DNA of 63,698 nt from Micromonospora sp. U21 (GCF_018070045.1 NZ_JAGPYK010000035.1:1-63698), one strand, 5' to 3'; shown: positions 6,911 through 15,104, counted from the stretch's first letter. Notes: generated from the letters alone by a model not told the origin. A program made the numbers and translations.

Positions 6911-8302
6911 ATGGCCGAGACCGTGACCCCCACGGTGGACGACAACCCGCCCCCGGCGAGCACCCGCCGCGAGCGGAGCGGCTGGTACATCTACGACTGG
7001 GCCAACTCCGCCTTCCAGACCACCGTCATCACGGTGTTCCTCGGCCCGTTCCTCACCACCGTCGCCGAGTTGGCCGCCGGCTGCGAGCTGGGCGCGGACA
7101 GCTGCGACGGCTACGTGCACCCACTGGGCATCCGGGTGGCCGCCGGCTCCTACTACCCGTACCTGATCTCACTGTCGGTGTTCCTCACCGTGTTCGTGCT
7201 GCCGGTCATCGGGGCGATCGCCGACCGGTCGGCACACAAGAAGCGACTGCTCGGCGCCGCGGCGTTCACCGGCGCCGGCGCGACCATGGCGATGGCCTTC
7301 GTCACCGGCGACCGTTACCTGCTCGGCGGGGCGCTGTTCCTGGTCGCCAACATCTCCTTCGGCGCGGCCATCGTGGTGTACAACTCGTTCCTGCCGCAGC
7401 TCGGCGGCCCCGACGAGCGTGACGGCATCTCCAGCCGTGGCTGGGCGCTGGGCTACCTCGGCGGCGGCCTGCTGCTGGCGTTCAACCTGGTCGCGGTCAC
7501 CCTGTTCAGCCAGGACGACAACCCGCAGCGCACCCTGGACCTGGCCCGCTGGTCGATCGTGTCCGCCGGGGTGTGGTGGGCGGCGTTCACCCTGGTGCCG
7601 CTGCGCTGGCTGCGCGAACGCCCCACCGCGGCGGCGCTGGCCGGCGGCGGCAACGTGCTCACCGACGGGTTCCGGCAGCTCGGCCGCACCCTGCGTGAGG
7701 TCAAGGCGTACCCGCTGACGCTGTTCTTCCTGCTCGCGTTCCTGGTCTACAACGACGGCATCCAGACCGTCATCACCCTCGCCAGCCAGTACGGCACCGA
7801 GGAACTGCGGCTGGAGCAGAGCACCCTGATCGTCACCATCCTGCTGGTGCAGTTCCTCGCCTTCGGTGGCGCGCTGAGCCTCGGCGCGCTGGCCCGGCGC
7901 ATCGGCGCCTGGAAGACGGTGCTGCTCAGCCTGGTGCTCTGGACCGGTGTGATCATCGGCGCATTCCGGCTGCCCGCCGAGGCGCCGGTGCCGTTCATGG
8001 TCCTCGGCGCGGCCATCGGCCTGGTCCTCGGCGGCAGCCAGGCGCTGAGCCGGTCGCTGTTCAGCCAGCTCATCCCGGCCGGCAAGGAGGGCGAGTACTA
8101 CGGCTTCTACGAGATCAGCGACAAGGGCACCAGCTGGCTCGGCCCGCTCGCCTTCGGCCTGGTGTTCCAGCTCACCGCCTCCTACCGGGTGGGCCTGGTC
8201 TCCCTGCTGATCTTCTTCGTGGTCGGGTTCCTGCTCCTTCTGGCCGTGCCGATCCGCCGGGCCATCGTCGCGGCCGGGAACACGCCTCCGCGGGTGCTCT
8301 GA
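6911..8302 (+). CDS. UMF1/Atg22-type MFS transporter
   Basis: A 463-aa transporter of the UMF1 branch of the major facilitator superfamily (Atg22-like). The signature N-terminus SGWYIYDWANSAFQTTVITVFLGP is clear, followed by about 12 hydrophobic segments. It includes the GWALGYLGGGLLLAFNL helix and the cytoplasmic loop GSQALSRSLFSQLIPAGKEGEYYGFYEISDKGTSW split around a short break. The substrate is unknown; fungal relatives export amino acids from the vacuole. It follows the phosphodiesterase by 16 nt and may be co-transcribed with it. Confidence 0.88.
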   Translation: MAETVTPTVDDNPPPASTRRERSGWYIYDWANSAFQTTVITVFLGPFLTTVAELAAGCELGADSCDGYVHPLGIRVAAGSYYPYLISLSVFLTVFVLPVIGAIADRSAHKKRLLGAAAFTGAGATMAMAFVTGDRYLLGGALFLVANISFGAAIVVYNSFLPQLGGPDERDGISSRGWALGYLGGGLLLAFNLVAVTLFSQDDNPQRTLDLARWSIVSAGVWWAAFTLVPLRWLRERPTAAALAGGGNVLTDGFRQLGRTLREVKAYPLTLFFLLAFLVYNDGIQTVITLASQYGTEELRLEQSTLIVTILLVQFLAFGGALSLGALARRIGAWKTVLLSLVLWTGVIIGAFRLPAEAPVPFMVLGAAIGLVLGGSQALSRSLFSQLIPAGKEGEYYGFYEISDKGTSWLGPLAFGLVFQLTASYRVGLVSLLIFFVVGFLLLLAVPIRRAIVAAGNTPPRVL

Positions 8303-8354
8303 GCAGGCCGCGCCGGCCGGATCGGCCCCGGTCGATCAGATAGGCTGCCCGACC

Positions 8355-9071
8355 GTGACCGACGACGCCGCTGCCGCCCCGACCTGCCTGGCCCACCCGT
8401 TCCCCGGCCAGCCGCACGCTCCGGCCGGGTGCGCGGCGGCGCGCGGGCTCGACGGGCGTCCGGTGCACGCCGCGGCGTTGAAGTTCTTCTGGGGGCCGAT
8501 GGACTGCGGCAAGTCCACCATGGCGTTGCAGATGAACTACAACCACGCTCGGCAGGGCCGGCGAGGGCTGGTCACCACCCGCATCGACCGGTCGCTGGGC
8601 CCACAGGTCACCACCCGCATCGGTCTGGCTCACGAGGCGATCGAGGTCACCGACGACCTGGACCTGCGGGCCCTGGTCCGGGGCCGGTGGGCCGAGGGGG
8701 AACGCGTCGACTACCTGATCTGCGACGAGGCGTGCTTCTACACCGTGGAGCACGTCGAGCAGATGGCCGAGCTGGTCGACAGTTATGACGTGGACGTGTT
8801 CGCGTTCGGCCTGGCCACCGACTTCCGGTCCTGCCTGTTCCCCGCCACGCAGCGGCTGTTCGAGCTGGCCGACGAGGTGGCCCGCATCCAGGTCGAGGTG
8901 CTCTGCTGGTGCGGCCGGGAAGGGCTGCTCAACGCCCGGGTGGTCGACGGCCGGGTGGTCCGCGAGGGCGCGCAGGTCGTCATCGGCGACACGGTCGACA
9001 CCGCCGAGGTGCGCTACCAGGTGCTCTGCCGACGGCACTACCGCAGCGGCGACCTCGGCCCCCGCGACTGA
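8355..9071 (+). CDS. tdk: Thymidine kinase
   Basis: A 238-aa type II thymidine kinase, which phosphorylates thymidine in the salvage pathway. The P-loop reads GPMDCGKST (residues ~48-56), the Walker B/catalytic part is CDEACFY, and the substrate lasso region includes FGLATDFR. Two Cys pairs late in the chain (CWCG and CRRHY) fit the zinc-binding lobe. The family is normally about 190-220 aa; the extra N-terminal 40 residues are low-complexity. The GTG at 8355 is likely leaderless: ATAGGCT lies about 8 nt upstream. Confidence 0.92.
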   Translation: MTDDAAAAPTCLAHPFPGQPHAPAGCAAARGLDGRPVHAAALKFFWGPMDCGKSTMALQMNYNHARQGRRGLVTTRIDRSLGPQVTTRIGLAHEAIEVTDDLDLRALVRGRWAEGERVDYLICDEACFYTVEHVEQMAELVDSYDVDVFAFGLATDFRSCLFPATQRLFELADEVARIQVEVLCWCGREGLLNARVVDGRVVREGAQVVIGDTVDTAEVRYQVLCRRHYRSGDLGPRD

Positions 9072-9079
9072 CCGTCCCG

Positions 9080-9104
9080 GTCAGGCCGGGCCGATCGGCC
9101 TGAC
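9080..9104. terminator. Bidirectional hairpin between tdk and a convergent gene
   Basis: GTCAGGCCG (9080-9088) pairs with CGGCCTGAC (9096-9104) around a 7-nt loop. It lies between the stop codons of two convergent genes, so it can serve both. Confidence 0.7.
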
Positions 9105-9114
9105 GACCGACGGC

Positions 9115-9573
9115 TCAGAAGGGGTCACCGCAGACCCGCCAGTCCCCGCCCTCGCGGACGACCGGCAACCGCCGTTCCTCGCTGAGCCCACCGTCGCGGG
9201 TCAACTTCACGGTCACCATGCCGTGTGGCCGCCCGCCGCGGGTCGCCACCGACACGTCGGTGATCTCGTAGTCGGTCACCATCGGCGGCGTACGCATCCA
9301 ACTGGTGAAGCCGATCTGGCTCCACCGGCTGCGCGCGTCCGCACAGAGCCGCTCGTACGCCCCGTCACTGTCGCCGAGGGTCACCTCGCTGAGGAAACTG
9401 TCGGCGGTCTCCCGGATCGGGCCGGCGGCCTGGCGTACGGTCTGCAGGTTCCAGGCGCCCAGCCCGGCCACCCCGACGCAGCACAGCGCCATCCCGAACC
9501 CGGCGAAGGCCAGCCCGGTACGCATCGGGCGGTGCCGCCGGGCCGGTCGGCTGTACGGCTGGCCGGCACCCAC
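9115..9573 (-). CDS. Membrane-anchored hypothetical protein (DUF4878-like fold)
   Basis: A 152-aa protein: a short Arg-rich cytoplasmic start, one membrane helix (GLAFAGFGMALCCVGVAGLGAW, residues ~20-42), then an external domain of about 110 residues. That domain resembles the small NTF2/cystatin-like lipoprotein folds annotated DUF4878: a helix AGPIRETADSFLSEVTLGDSDGAYERL, then strands ending EGGDWRVCGDPF. The function is unknown. The GTG at 9573 is preferred over an internal ATG at 9525 because TACGGT lies 8 nt upstream, giving a leaderless start. It converges on tdk. Confidence 0.7.
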   Translation of the reverse strand: MGAGQPYSRPARRHRPMRTGLAFAGFGMALCCVGVAGLGAWNLQTVRQAAGPIRETADSFLSEVTLGDSDGAYERLCADARSRWSQIGFTSWMRTPPMVTDYEITDVSVATRGGRPHGMVTVKLTRDGGLSEERRLPVVREGGDWRVCGDPF

Positions 9574-9882
9574 GACTACCGACCGTAGAGAACACCGTCG
9601 CAGCGAATCACGACAAGTCGGAAACTGGGTGCGACCGGTGGACGGCTGTGCCCTGTGCCTCGCCGACCTGGCCGCGACGTCACCGGGCCGTTGACCGCCG
9701 CGCTGCTCGTCGAGCACGCCGCGACGAGCAGGCGGAGTTGGCAGCCCGGCTGTGGGCGCGGCGCTGGCTGCGGCACAAGGAGATAGCCGAGGACGCCCAC
9801 CTGGACCTGCTGTGCTGACCGGGCGAGAAACACGCCGTGTACCTGACAGTGGTTGGCAGGTAGACGGGCGCAGACTGCCCGC
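9574..9882. other. 309-bp intergenic region with a doubtful small ORF
   Basis: This stretch holds the leaderless promoter of the minus-strand gene at its left end and the start region of the VOC gene at its right end. In the middle, a plus-strand frame at 9648-9818 encodes about 56 aa ending in RDEQAELAARLWARRWLRHKEIAEDAHLDLLC. That looks like coherent helical protein but has no ribosome site and no recognisable family. It may be a gene fragment. Confidence 0.3.
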
Positions 9883-10254
9883 ATGACGACAACCGCCGAC
9901 CTTGCCATGGTCAACCTGGACAGCTCCGACCCGGCCGCGCACGCCGCGTTCTACCACCGGGCCCTGGGCTGGGAGACCACCCACAGCCAAGCCGAGTACG
10001 CCATGATCAACGGCGGTGGCATCTCCATCGGCTTCGGGCTGGTCGAAGGGTACCGGCCGCCGTCCTGGCCGGACCCGGCCGGCGGTAAGCGCTACCACCT
10101 CGACCTCTACGTCGACGACCTGGCCGTGGCAGAGAAGGAGTTCGTCGAGGCCGGCGCGTCGAAGCCGGAGTTCCAGCCCGGCGGCGACCGGTGGGTGGTG
10201 CTCATCGACCCGATCGGGCAGCCGTTCTGCATCTGTCCCCGCCCGCAGGGCTGA
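9883..10254 (+). CDS. VOC (glyoxalase/bleomycin resistance) family protein
   Basis: A 123-aa single vicinal-oxygen-chelate domain, the usual size. The two beta-alpha-beta-beta-beta modules are visible: MVNLDSSDPAAHAAFYHRALGWETT at the start, and YHLDLYVDDLAVAEKEFVEAGA then WVVLIDPIGQPFCIC at the end. The metal-ligand positions are His in RYHLDLYVDD and Asp/Gly in the final strand. Substrates vary widely in the family and cannot be assigned. The start is the ATG at 9883. The gene stands alone and converges on the LLM-type gene. Confidence 0.85.
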   Translation: MTTTADLAMVNLDSSDPAAHAAFYHRALGWETTHSQAEYAMINGGGISIGFGLVEGYRPPSWPDPAGGKRYHLDLYVDDLAVAEKEFVEAGASKPEFQPGGDRWVVLIDPIGQPFCICPRPQG

Positions 10255-10277
10255 GGCCCTCCGCCCGCAGGGCCGCG

Positions 10278-10306
10278 CTGACCCGCCCACGCCTGCGGCG
10301 GGTCAG
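10278..10306. terminator. Bidirectional hairpin between VOC and LLM genes
   Basis: CTGACCCGCC (10278-10287) pairs perfectly with GGCGGGTCAG (10297-10306) around a 9-nt loop. It overlaps the stop codon of the minus-strand gene and lies 23 nt past the VOC stop. Confidence 0.7.
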
Positions 10307-10782
10307 CGCAGCGGACCACGGGCGCGGTAGTGGACGCCCTGGTGGCTGACCCGCTGCCCGCTGAGCAGCCCGGTCAGCAGGTCGAGGCCCTCGTCGAGCA
10401 TGGCGGCCCGCACGGCCACCTCGGTCGGCTCGCCGAACGCGGCCAGGCCCCGGTCGCCGGGGTCGCCGACGCCGACGGGGACGGTGGCCCGCCCCGCGCT
10501 GAGGTGGTCGAGGGTGAGCACCTCCCGGGCCAGCTTCGCCGGACGGCGCCGGCGCAGCGCGGTGACCGCGGTGCCCAGTCGCACCCGGCTTGTGCGGGCG
10601 GCTGTCGCCGTGAGCACCAGCCACGGGTCGTACGTGGACGGGTCGTCGCCGGAGTAGTGGATGAGGTAGTCCTCCAGGAACACCCCGTCCCACCCGGCGC
10701 GCTCGGCCAGCTCACCCAGCTCGACCAGGGTGGACACCGGGACGGAAGCACCGCCGCACGGAAGCTCCAGGCCGTGTCTCAT
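10303..10782 (-). CDS. LLM-class flavin oxidoreductase-like protein, C-terminally short
   Basis: 159 aa, about half the usual luciferase-like (F420/FMN) monooxygenase. The N-terminal half is well conserved: ELAERAGWDGVFLEDYL, YDPWLVLTATAARTSRVRLGTAVTALRRRRPAKLAREVLTLDHLSAGR and VGVGDPGDRGLAAFGEP. It ends at GVHYRARGPLR, where full-length members continue into the second half of the barrel. The remaining space to the next gene is only 48 nt, so the missing half has been deleted, not frameshifted. The ATG at 10782 is probably leaderless (ATACGGT 6-7 nt upstream). It may be non-functional. Confidence 0.75.
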   Translation of the reverse strand: MRHGLELPCGGASVPVSTLVELGELAERAGWDGVFLEDYLIHYSGDDPSTYDPWLVLTATAARTSRVRLGTAVTALRRRRPAKLAREVLTLDHLSAGRATVPVGVGDPGDRGLAAFGEPTEVAVRAAMLDEGLDLLTGLLSGQRVSHQGVHYRARGPLR

Positions 10783-10811
10783 CCACCGACCGTATGGCGG
10801 GGGTACGACGC

Positions 10812-11810
10812 TCAGCCGCGGCGGCGGGACCGGGCCGCCCACACCACGTACGCCGGATCACGGTCGAGGTTGTGCCGGTCGCGGTCGTAGCGTCGGGTGG
10901 TACGGGGGTCGGCGTGCCCCATCGCGTCCTGCACGTCCTCCAACGGAACGCCCTCCGAGCGGGCGGTGGTGGCGAAGGCGTGCCGCAGCGAGTGCGGGGA
11001 GAGCTTCGCCCAGGCCGGGATGCCGGCGGCCCGGGCCAGCCGGCGGACCATCCGGAACACCGAGTGCCGGTCCAGCCGGGCACCGCTGGCGGTGACCAGC
11101 AGCGGCCCGGTCAGCTGCGGCACCGGCACGCCGGTGGCGGAGGCCCGCTGGGCCAGGTAGGCGTCCACCGCGTACCCGGTGCCGGGGGTGAGGGCGCGCC
11201 GGCGCTGCTTGCCGCCCTTGCCGACGAAGCGCACGCTGCGGTGCCCGCGTTCGGTGCCCAGGTCGGTCAGGTCCAGTGAGATCAGCTCGCCGACGCGCAG
11301 ACCCAGGTCGGCCAGGAGCGCGATCGCGGCCCGGTTGCGGGCGGCCGTCGGGCCGGTGTCCGCGTCGGCGGCGCCGAGCAGCGCGTCCACCTCCTCGGGG
11401 GTGAGCCCGACCGTGGCGGAGTGGTCCCGGTCGACGCGCGGCCGGTCCGCGCCGGCAACCGGGTTGGCCGGCACCCCGCCGAGCTTGACGAGGAAGTCGT
11501 ACCAGCTGGACAGCGCGGAGAGCCGGCGCGCCACGGTCGCCGGGGTCAGTGGTCGGCCACTGCGCGCGCCGAGGGTGGACTCCAGGGCGCGGGCGTACTC
11601 GTTGACGTGCAGGAAGTTGGCCCGCAGCGGGTCGAGGTCGCGGCCCGCGCACCAGCTGAGCCAGCCGGTGACGTCGCGCCGGTAGGCGTCGCGGGTGTGC
11701 TCGGACAACCGGCGGTTGCGCAGCCACGCCTCGGTGACGTCGACCGGCCCGCCGGGCAGGGCCGGTCGGGCCGTCGGACGAGCGAGCACCGGAGCGTCGG
11801 AGGACACCAT
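10812..11810 (-). CDS. Tyrosine recombinase (XerC/D-like integrase)
   Basis: A 332-aa site-specific recombinase. It has an N-terminal SAM-like DNA-binding domain (residues ~25-120, with LSEHTRDAYRRDVTGWLSWC) and a C-terminal catalytic domain. The catalytic set is visible: Arg in LGLRVGELISLDL, Lys in FVGKGGKQRR, His-x-x-Arg in LSPHSLRHAFAT, His in MGHADPRTT, and the nucleophile Tyr in RRYDRDRHNL. No phage, excisionase or relaxase genes and no tRNA are next to it, so it is a solitary integrase or a left-behind integration gene. A weak ribosome site precedes the ATG at 11810. It is divergent from the WYL gene. Confidence 0.9.
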   Translation of the reverse strand: MVSSDAPVLARPTARPALPGGPVDVTEAWLRNRRLSEHTRDAYRRDVTGWLSWCAGRDLDPLRANFLHVNEYARALESTLGARSGRPLTPATVARRLSALSSWYDFLVKLGGVPANPVAGADRPRVDRDHSATVGLTPEEVDALLGAADADTGPTAARNRAAIALLADLGLRVGELISLDLTDLGTERGHRSVRFVGKGGKQRRRALTPGTGYAVDAYLAQRASATGVPVPQLTGPLLVTASGARLDRHSVFRMVRRLARAAGIPAWAKLSPHSLRHAFATTARSEGVPLEDVQDAMGHADPRTTRRYDRDRHNLDRDPAYVVWAARSRRRG

Positions 11811-11913
11811 GTGAAAAACACTCTCAGCTCCGGGTGGGTTCGCCGCGAAGGCGCGCCGAGACCACCGGGCCCCGGCCGGTGTCCGGGCGCGGTGTGCCGG
11901 TTACCGTCGGGCG

Positions 11914-13032
11914 GTGCGTGCCAGTCGGCTGGTCTCCCTGCTGCTGCTCCTGCAGACGCGGGGGCGGATGACCGCTGCGGAGCTGTCCGAGGCCCTGGAG
12001 GTGTCGATCCGCACGGTGTACCGGGACGTGGAGTCGTTGGGCGCCGCCGGGGTGCCGGTGTACGCCGAACGCGGCCCGGCCGGCGGGTACCGGCTGCTCG
12101 ACGGTTACCGCACGCGGCTGACCGGTCTGACCGCCGGCGAGGCCGAGGCGCTGTTCCTGGCCGGTGTGCCGGGCCCGGCCGCCGAGCTGGGCCTGGGGTC
12201 GGTGCTGACCACCGCCGAGCTGAAGTTGCGTGCCGCGCTGCCGAGCGACCTCGCCGACCGGGGTGGGCGGATCCGGCAACGGTTCCACCTGGACGCGCCG
12301 AGCTGGTTCCGCGAGCCCGAGCCGATACCGCACCTGGCCGCCCTGGCCGGCGCGGTGTGGGAGGACCGCCGGATCCGGGTGCGCTACCGGCGGTGGCAGC
12401 AACCACGGGACGTGACCCGGACCCTCGACCCGCTCGGCGTGGTGCTCAAGGCCGGCCGGTGGTACCTGGTCGCCGCGGCGGCCGGACAGGTACGCACCTA
12501 CCGGGTGGGCGCGATCCTGGACCTGACCGTGCTGGATGAACCCGCCGACCGGCCGGCCGGGTTCGACCTGGCGGGCTGCTGGCAGGAGCACACCGAGCGC
12601 TACGAGCGCAGCGTCTACCGCGCCGAGGCCCGGGTGCGGATGACCGTGGCGGCGCTGGCCCAGACGGTGCACCTCTTCCCGCCGGCGATGAGCCGGGCGG
12701 CGCGCGACGCCGCCGGCGCCCCGGACGCGCACGGCTGGCTGGTCACCACCGTGCCGATCGAGTCGATCCGGCACGGCCACGTCGAGATGCTCAAGCTCGG
12801 CGCGCAGGTGGAGGTGCTCGCACCGACCGAGTTGCGGGAGCGCCTCGCCGGCACCGCCCACGCGCTCGCCGCGCTCTATCCACCGCCCGGCACCGCGGAA
12901 TCGTCGGTGGCGGACGGGGCCCTCGCGCAGGCGGACGGTGACCAGGCGGCAGGTACGGCTGCGAAGAATTCCGATGCTCGGGGCGGACCGGGCGCGGCGG
13001 CTGGCCCGCCCCGAGCACCGGTCAGGCGTTGA
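11914..13032 (+). CDS. WYL-domain transcriptional regulator
   Basis: 372 aa. An N-terminal HTH_11-type winged helix (SRLVSLLLLLQTRGRMTAAELSEALEVSIRTVYRDVESL, residues ~4-42) is followed by the wing GPAGGYRLLDGYRTRLTGLT. A WYL sensing domain then covers ~140-220 (RIRVRYRRW, KAGRWYLVAAAAGQVRTYRVGAI), and a WCX tail runs to ~330. The last 50 residues are Ala/Gly/Pro-rich and look unstructured. WYL proteins bind nucleotides or nucleic acids and control stress, DNA-repair or defence genes. Its end overlaps the convergent Hsp20 gene by 11 nt. The start is the GTG at 11914. The target is unknown; the divergent recombinase is a candidate. Confidence 0.9.
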   Translation: MRASRLVSLLLLLQTRGRMTAAELSEALEVSIRTVYRDVESLGAAGVPVYAERGPAGGYRLLDGYRTRLTGLTAGEAEALFLAGVPGPAAELGLGSVLTTAELKLRAALPSDLADRGGRIRQRFHLDAPSWFREPEPIPHLAALAGAVWEDRRIRVRYRRWQQPRDVTRTLDPLGVVLKAGRWYLVAAAAGQVRTYRVGAILDLTVLDEPADRPAGFDLAGCWQEHTERYERSVYRAEARVRMTVAALAQTVHLFPPAMSRAARDAAGAPDAHGWLVTTVPIESIRHGHVEMLKLGAQVEVLAPTELRERLAGTAHALAALYPPPGTAESSVADGALAQADGDQAAGTAAKNSDARGGPGAAAGPPRAPVRR

Positions 13033-13447
13033 TCTGCCGGCGTCCGTCGCCGCTGGCCCTGATGGTCACCCGGCGGGGCTTGGCACGCTCGGCGACCGGG
13101 ATGCGCAGCGTCAGCACCCCGTTCTCGTAGCCCGCCTCGAGCTTGTCGGTGTCCAGGGTGTCACCCAGGAACAGCCGCCGGGTGAAGGTGCCCATCGGGC
13201 GTTCGGCGGCGACCAGCTCGACGCCGTCGCCGGTCGGCCGGCGCCGCTCGGCCCGGACGGTGAGCACGTTGCGCTCGACCGTGCAGTCGATGGTGTCCGG
13301 GTCGACGCCGGGCAGGTCGAACGCGGCGTAGAAGTGGTCCCCGTCGCGGTATGCGTCCAGGTGCATCGTCGCGGGACGGGCTGCCGTACCGAAGAACTGC
13401 TCGGCGAGCCGGTCCATCTCGCGGAACGGGTCGGTACGCATCAACAT
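13022..13447 (-). CDS. Hsp20/alpha-crystallin small heat-shock protein
   Basis: A 141-aa small heat-shock chaperone. The alpha-crystallin domain covers residues ~40-130 (FYAAFDLPGVDPDTIDCTVERNVLTVRAERR), ending with the C-terminal strand GVLTLRIPVAERAKPRRVTI. It starts MLMRTDPFREMDRLAEQFFG, the usual actinobacterial Hsp20 opening. A GGAGG site sits 8 nt before the ATG at 13447. A HAIR element upstream (13487-13505) points to HspR control, as for Hsp20 and DnaK genes in Streptomyces. It holds unfolding proteins in the cytosol during heat stress. Confidence 0.93.
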   Translation of the reverse strand: MLMRTDPFREMDRLAEQFFGTAARPATMHLDAYRDGDHFYAAFDLPGVDPDTIDCTVERNVLTVRAERRRPTGDGVELVAAERPMGTFTRRLFLGDTLDTDKLEAGYENGVLTLRIPVAERAKPRRVTIRASGDGRRQINA

Positions 13448-13486
13448 GGTCGTGCCTCCTCGGTTCTCCTGGCCGAAGGTGATGAG

Positions 13487-13505
13487 TTGAGTCGGAGTGA
13501 CTCAA
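13487..13505 (-). promoter_or_regulatory. HAIR element (HspR operator)
   Basis: TTGAGT-N7-ACTCAA matches the HspR-associated inverted repeat, known as CTTGAGT-N7-ACTCAAG, in all the inner positions. It lies 40 nt upstream of the Hsp20 start codon. The symmetry extends one base further on each side as a G/C pair instead of C/G. Confidence 0.85.
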
Positions 13506-13550
13506 CTTCCTCTTCATCTTTTAGCGCGAACGGACGCGTCCGTCAACCGC

Positions 13551-14045
13551 TCAGCGAAGCCGCTTCTCGAACCAGTGCTCGGCGTACGGGCCGTGGGAGA
13601 ACGCCGGGATCTCGACGTAGCCGTGCCGGGCGTACAGGGCGCGTGCCTCGACCAGGTCGTTGCGGGTGTCCAGCCGGATCCGGTCCACCCCGACCGTCCG
13701 CGCCTGCTGCTCGACGGCGGCCAGCAGCACGGCGCCCCCGCCGGTGCCGCGATGTGCGGGGCGGATGAACACCCGGGTCAGCTCGGCCCAGTCCGGCTGC
13801 CACCGCAGCCCGGCGCAGCCGGCGAGGTCCCCGCCGCGGTGGGCGAGCAGGAGCAGGCCGGTCGGATCCGTCAGGTCGTCGCTGGGCAGTTCGGCCAGCG
13901 CCTCGTCGACCTCACCGGGCAGGGCGGGGCGGCGGTGGTAGCGGACCACCATCTCCGTCATGTACTCGCGGAGCAGCAGTGTCGCGTCGGGCTGGGCGGG
14001 ATGGGCGGCGGTGGTCACCCAGGTGGGTCGGAGTGTGCTGGTCAC
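13551..14045 (-). CDS. GNAT N-acetyltransferase
   Basis: A 164-aa GNAT domain. The acetyl-CoA pyrophosphate loop is in ELTRVFIRPAHRGTGGGAVLLAAVEQQAR (residues ~90-118; R/Q-x-x-G-x-G form RGTGGG). It ends with the family helix RNDLVEARALYARHGYVEI and a final HWFEKRL strand. The N-terminal helix reads LLREYMTEMVVRYHRRP. It resembles the small-molecule or amino-acid N-acetyltransferases common in actinomycetes, but the substrate is unknown. It is monocistronic. Confidence 0.88.
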   Translation of the reverse strand: MTSTLRPTWVTTAAHPAQPDATLLLREYMTEMVVRYHRRPALPGEVDEALAELPSDDLTDPTGLLLLAHRGGDLAGCAGLRWQPDWAELTRVFIRPAHRGTGGGAVLLAAVEQQARTVGVDRIRLDTRNDLVEARALYARHGYVEIPAFSHGPYAEHWFEKRLR

Positions 14046-14126
14046 CAGTCGATCATCAGCACCCGGTCAACGGATTTATCCACCGTCCGGGCCGCCGGCT
14101 TCCGACGGGTCCGGCGACCCGGGACG

Positions 14127-14552
14127 CTACCGGTGGCGGGCGGGCAGCAGGGTGATCAGCGCGACCGCCACGGCCACGTGCATCGCGCCGAGGGCCAGCT
14201 TGGCGCCGGCGGTGGCCTCGGTGCCGAGCAGTGGGCCGAAGGACAGCAGTGTCACCACGATGGCCAGCGAGATCCAGATGAGGCGGGCGGTGCGGGGGAC
14301 GAACCGCTCCAGCAGGGCCAGCGTCGCCCAGCCCAGCAGGGCCGCGCCGAGGGCGATCCCGATGATCTGGCCGGGCCCGAGGACCAGCGGGGGTTGCCCC
14401 GGGCTCTCGACGGTGTAGTCGACTCCGGCCGCCTCGCCGATTGCCCAGATGGCCAGGCAGGCCAGGACGGCGGCGGCGACGCCCAGGGCGCGGCGACGCA
14501 GTGGCGACGTGGTCGTTGTGGTGGTGACGGACGGTTCGGCGGTCGCGCTCAT
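14127..14552 (-). CDS. DUF6069-like membrane protein
   Basis: A 141-aa protein with a Thr-rich cytoplasmic start followed by four predicted membrane helices (residues ~22-42, 60-82, 90-108 and 115-136). This is the layout of the actinobacterial DUF6069 family, whose function is unknown. It lies behind the MarR gene at 14628-15104, with a 9-bp inverted repeat in the gap. That suggests the MarR protein controls it from its own promoter. Confidence 0.65.
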   Translation of the reverse strand: MSATAEPSVTTTTTTSPLRRRALGVAAAVLACLAIWAIGEAAGVDYTVESPGQPPLVLGPGQIIGIALGAALLGWATLALLERFVPRTARLIWISLAIVVTLLSFGPLLGTEATAGAKLALGAMHVAVAVALITLLPARHR

Positions 14553-14593
14553 GACGGGCTCCTCGGTCGGGGTGCGATCGAGTGAGACCGTAT

Positions 14594-14619
14594 CAGATAG
14601 TCTTGGACGGGACTATCTG
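14594..14619. promoter_or_regulatory. Inverted-repeat operator upstream of the DUF6069-like gene
   Basis: CAGATAGTC-N8-GACTATCTG, perfect 9-bp arms, lies in the 75-bp gap between the MarR gene and the membrane-protein gene, 42 nt before the latter's start. The size and symmetry fit a MarR dimer site. Confidence 0.7.
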
Positions 14620-14627
14620 TTTCGGAC

Positions 14628-15104
14628 CTAACAGCCGGAGCGACCGCCGGGAGCGTACGGGGAGGTGGTCGCCAGCGGGCCGCTCACCAGCGCGGTGAGC
14701 GCGCGCAGGAACGCCTCCCGGTCCTGCTCGGGCAGGGTGGCGAGGAGATCGTCCTGGATGCGTCGTACGACGTCCTGCGCCCGCTCCAGGACCCGCTCCC
14801 CCGCCGGCGTGACGGCGACCAGCCGGGCCCGCCGATCCGTCGGCGCAGGGCGACGCTCGGCAAGGCCGGCCCGCTCCAGCTGGTCGAGCGTGACGACCAT
14901 GGTGGTCTTGTCCACCCCGCAGCGTTCACCGATCTGCCGCTGGGTCAGGTCCCCGGTGCGGGCCTGCGCCAACACGTAGTGCGCCCGGGGTGAGATGCCC
15001 AGCTCGGCCAGGCCGGCGGCGTGCTCGGTCTGGAGCGCGTGACTCGCCCAGGAGAGCAGGAACAGCAGGTCGGGCGGGCCGTCGGCGGGCGAGCAGGAGG
15101 TCAT
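14628..15104 (-). CDS. MarR-family transcriptional regulator
   Basis: 158 aa with the full MarR winged-helix core. LTQRQIGERCGVDKTTMVVTLDQLERAGLAERR is the recognition region (residues ~55-87) and PAPTDRRARLVAVTPAGERVLERA is the wing with its DRR signature (~88-112). N- and C-terminal dimerisation helices flank it. The first ATG is used (15104). It sits immediately upstream of a membrane-protein gene with an inverted repeat between, which is its likely target. The ligand is unknown. Confidence 0.9.
   Translation of the reverse strand: MTSCSPADGPPDLLFLLSWASHALQTEHAAGLAELGISPRAHYVLAQARTGDLTQRQIGERCGVDKTTMVVTLDQLERAGLAERRPAPTDRRARLVAVTPAGERVLERAQDVVRRIQDDLLATLPEQDREAFLRALTALVSGPLATTSPYAPGGRSGC

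Noticed and set aside
10812..11810. Integrase as evidence of a prophage
   Set aside because: No structural, lysis or replication phage genes and no attachment-site tRNA are nearby.
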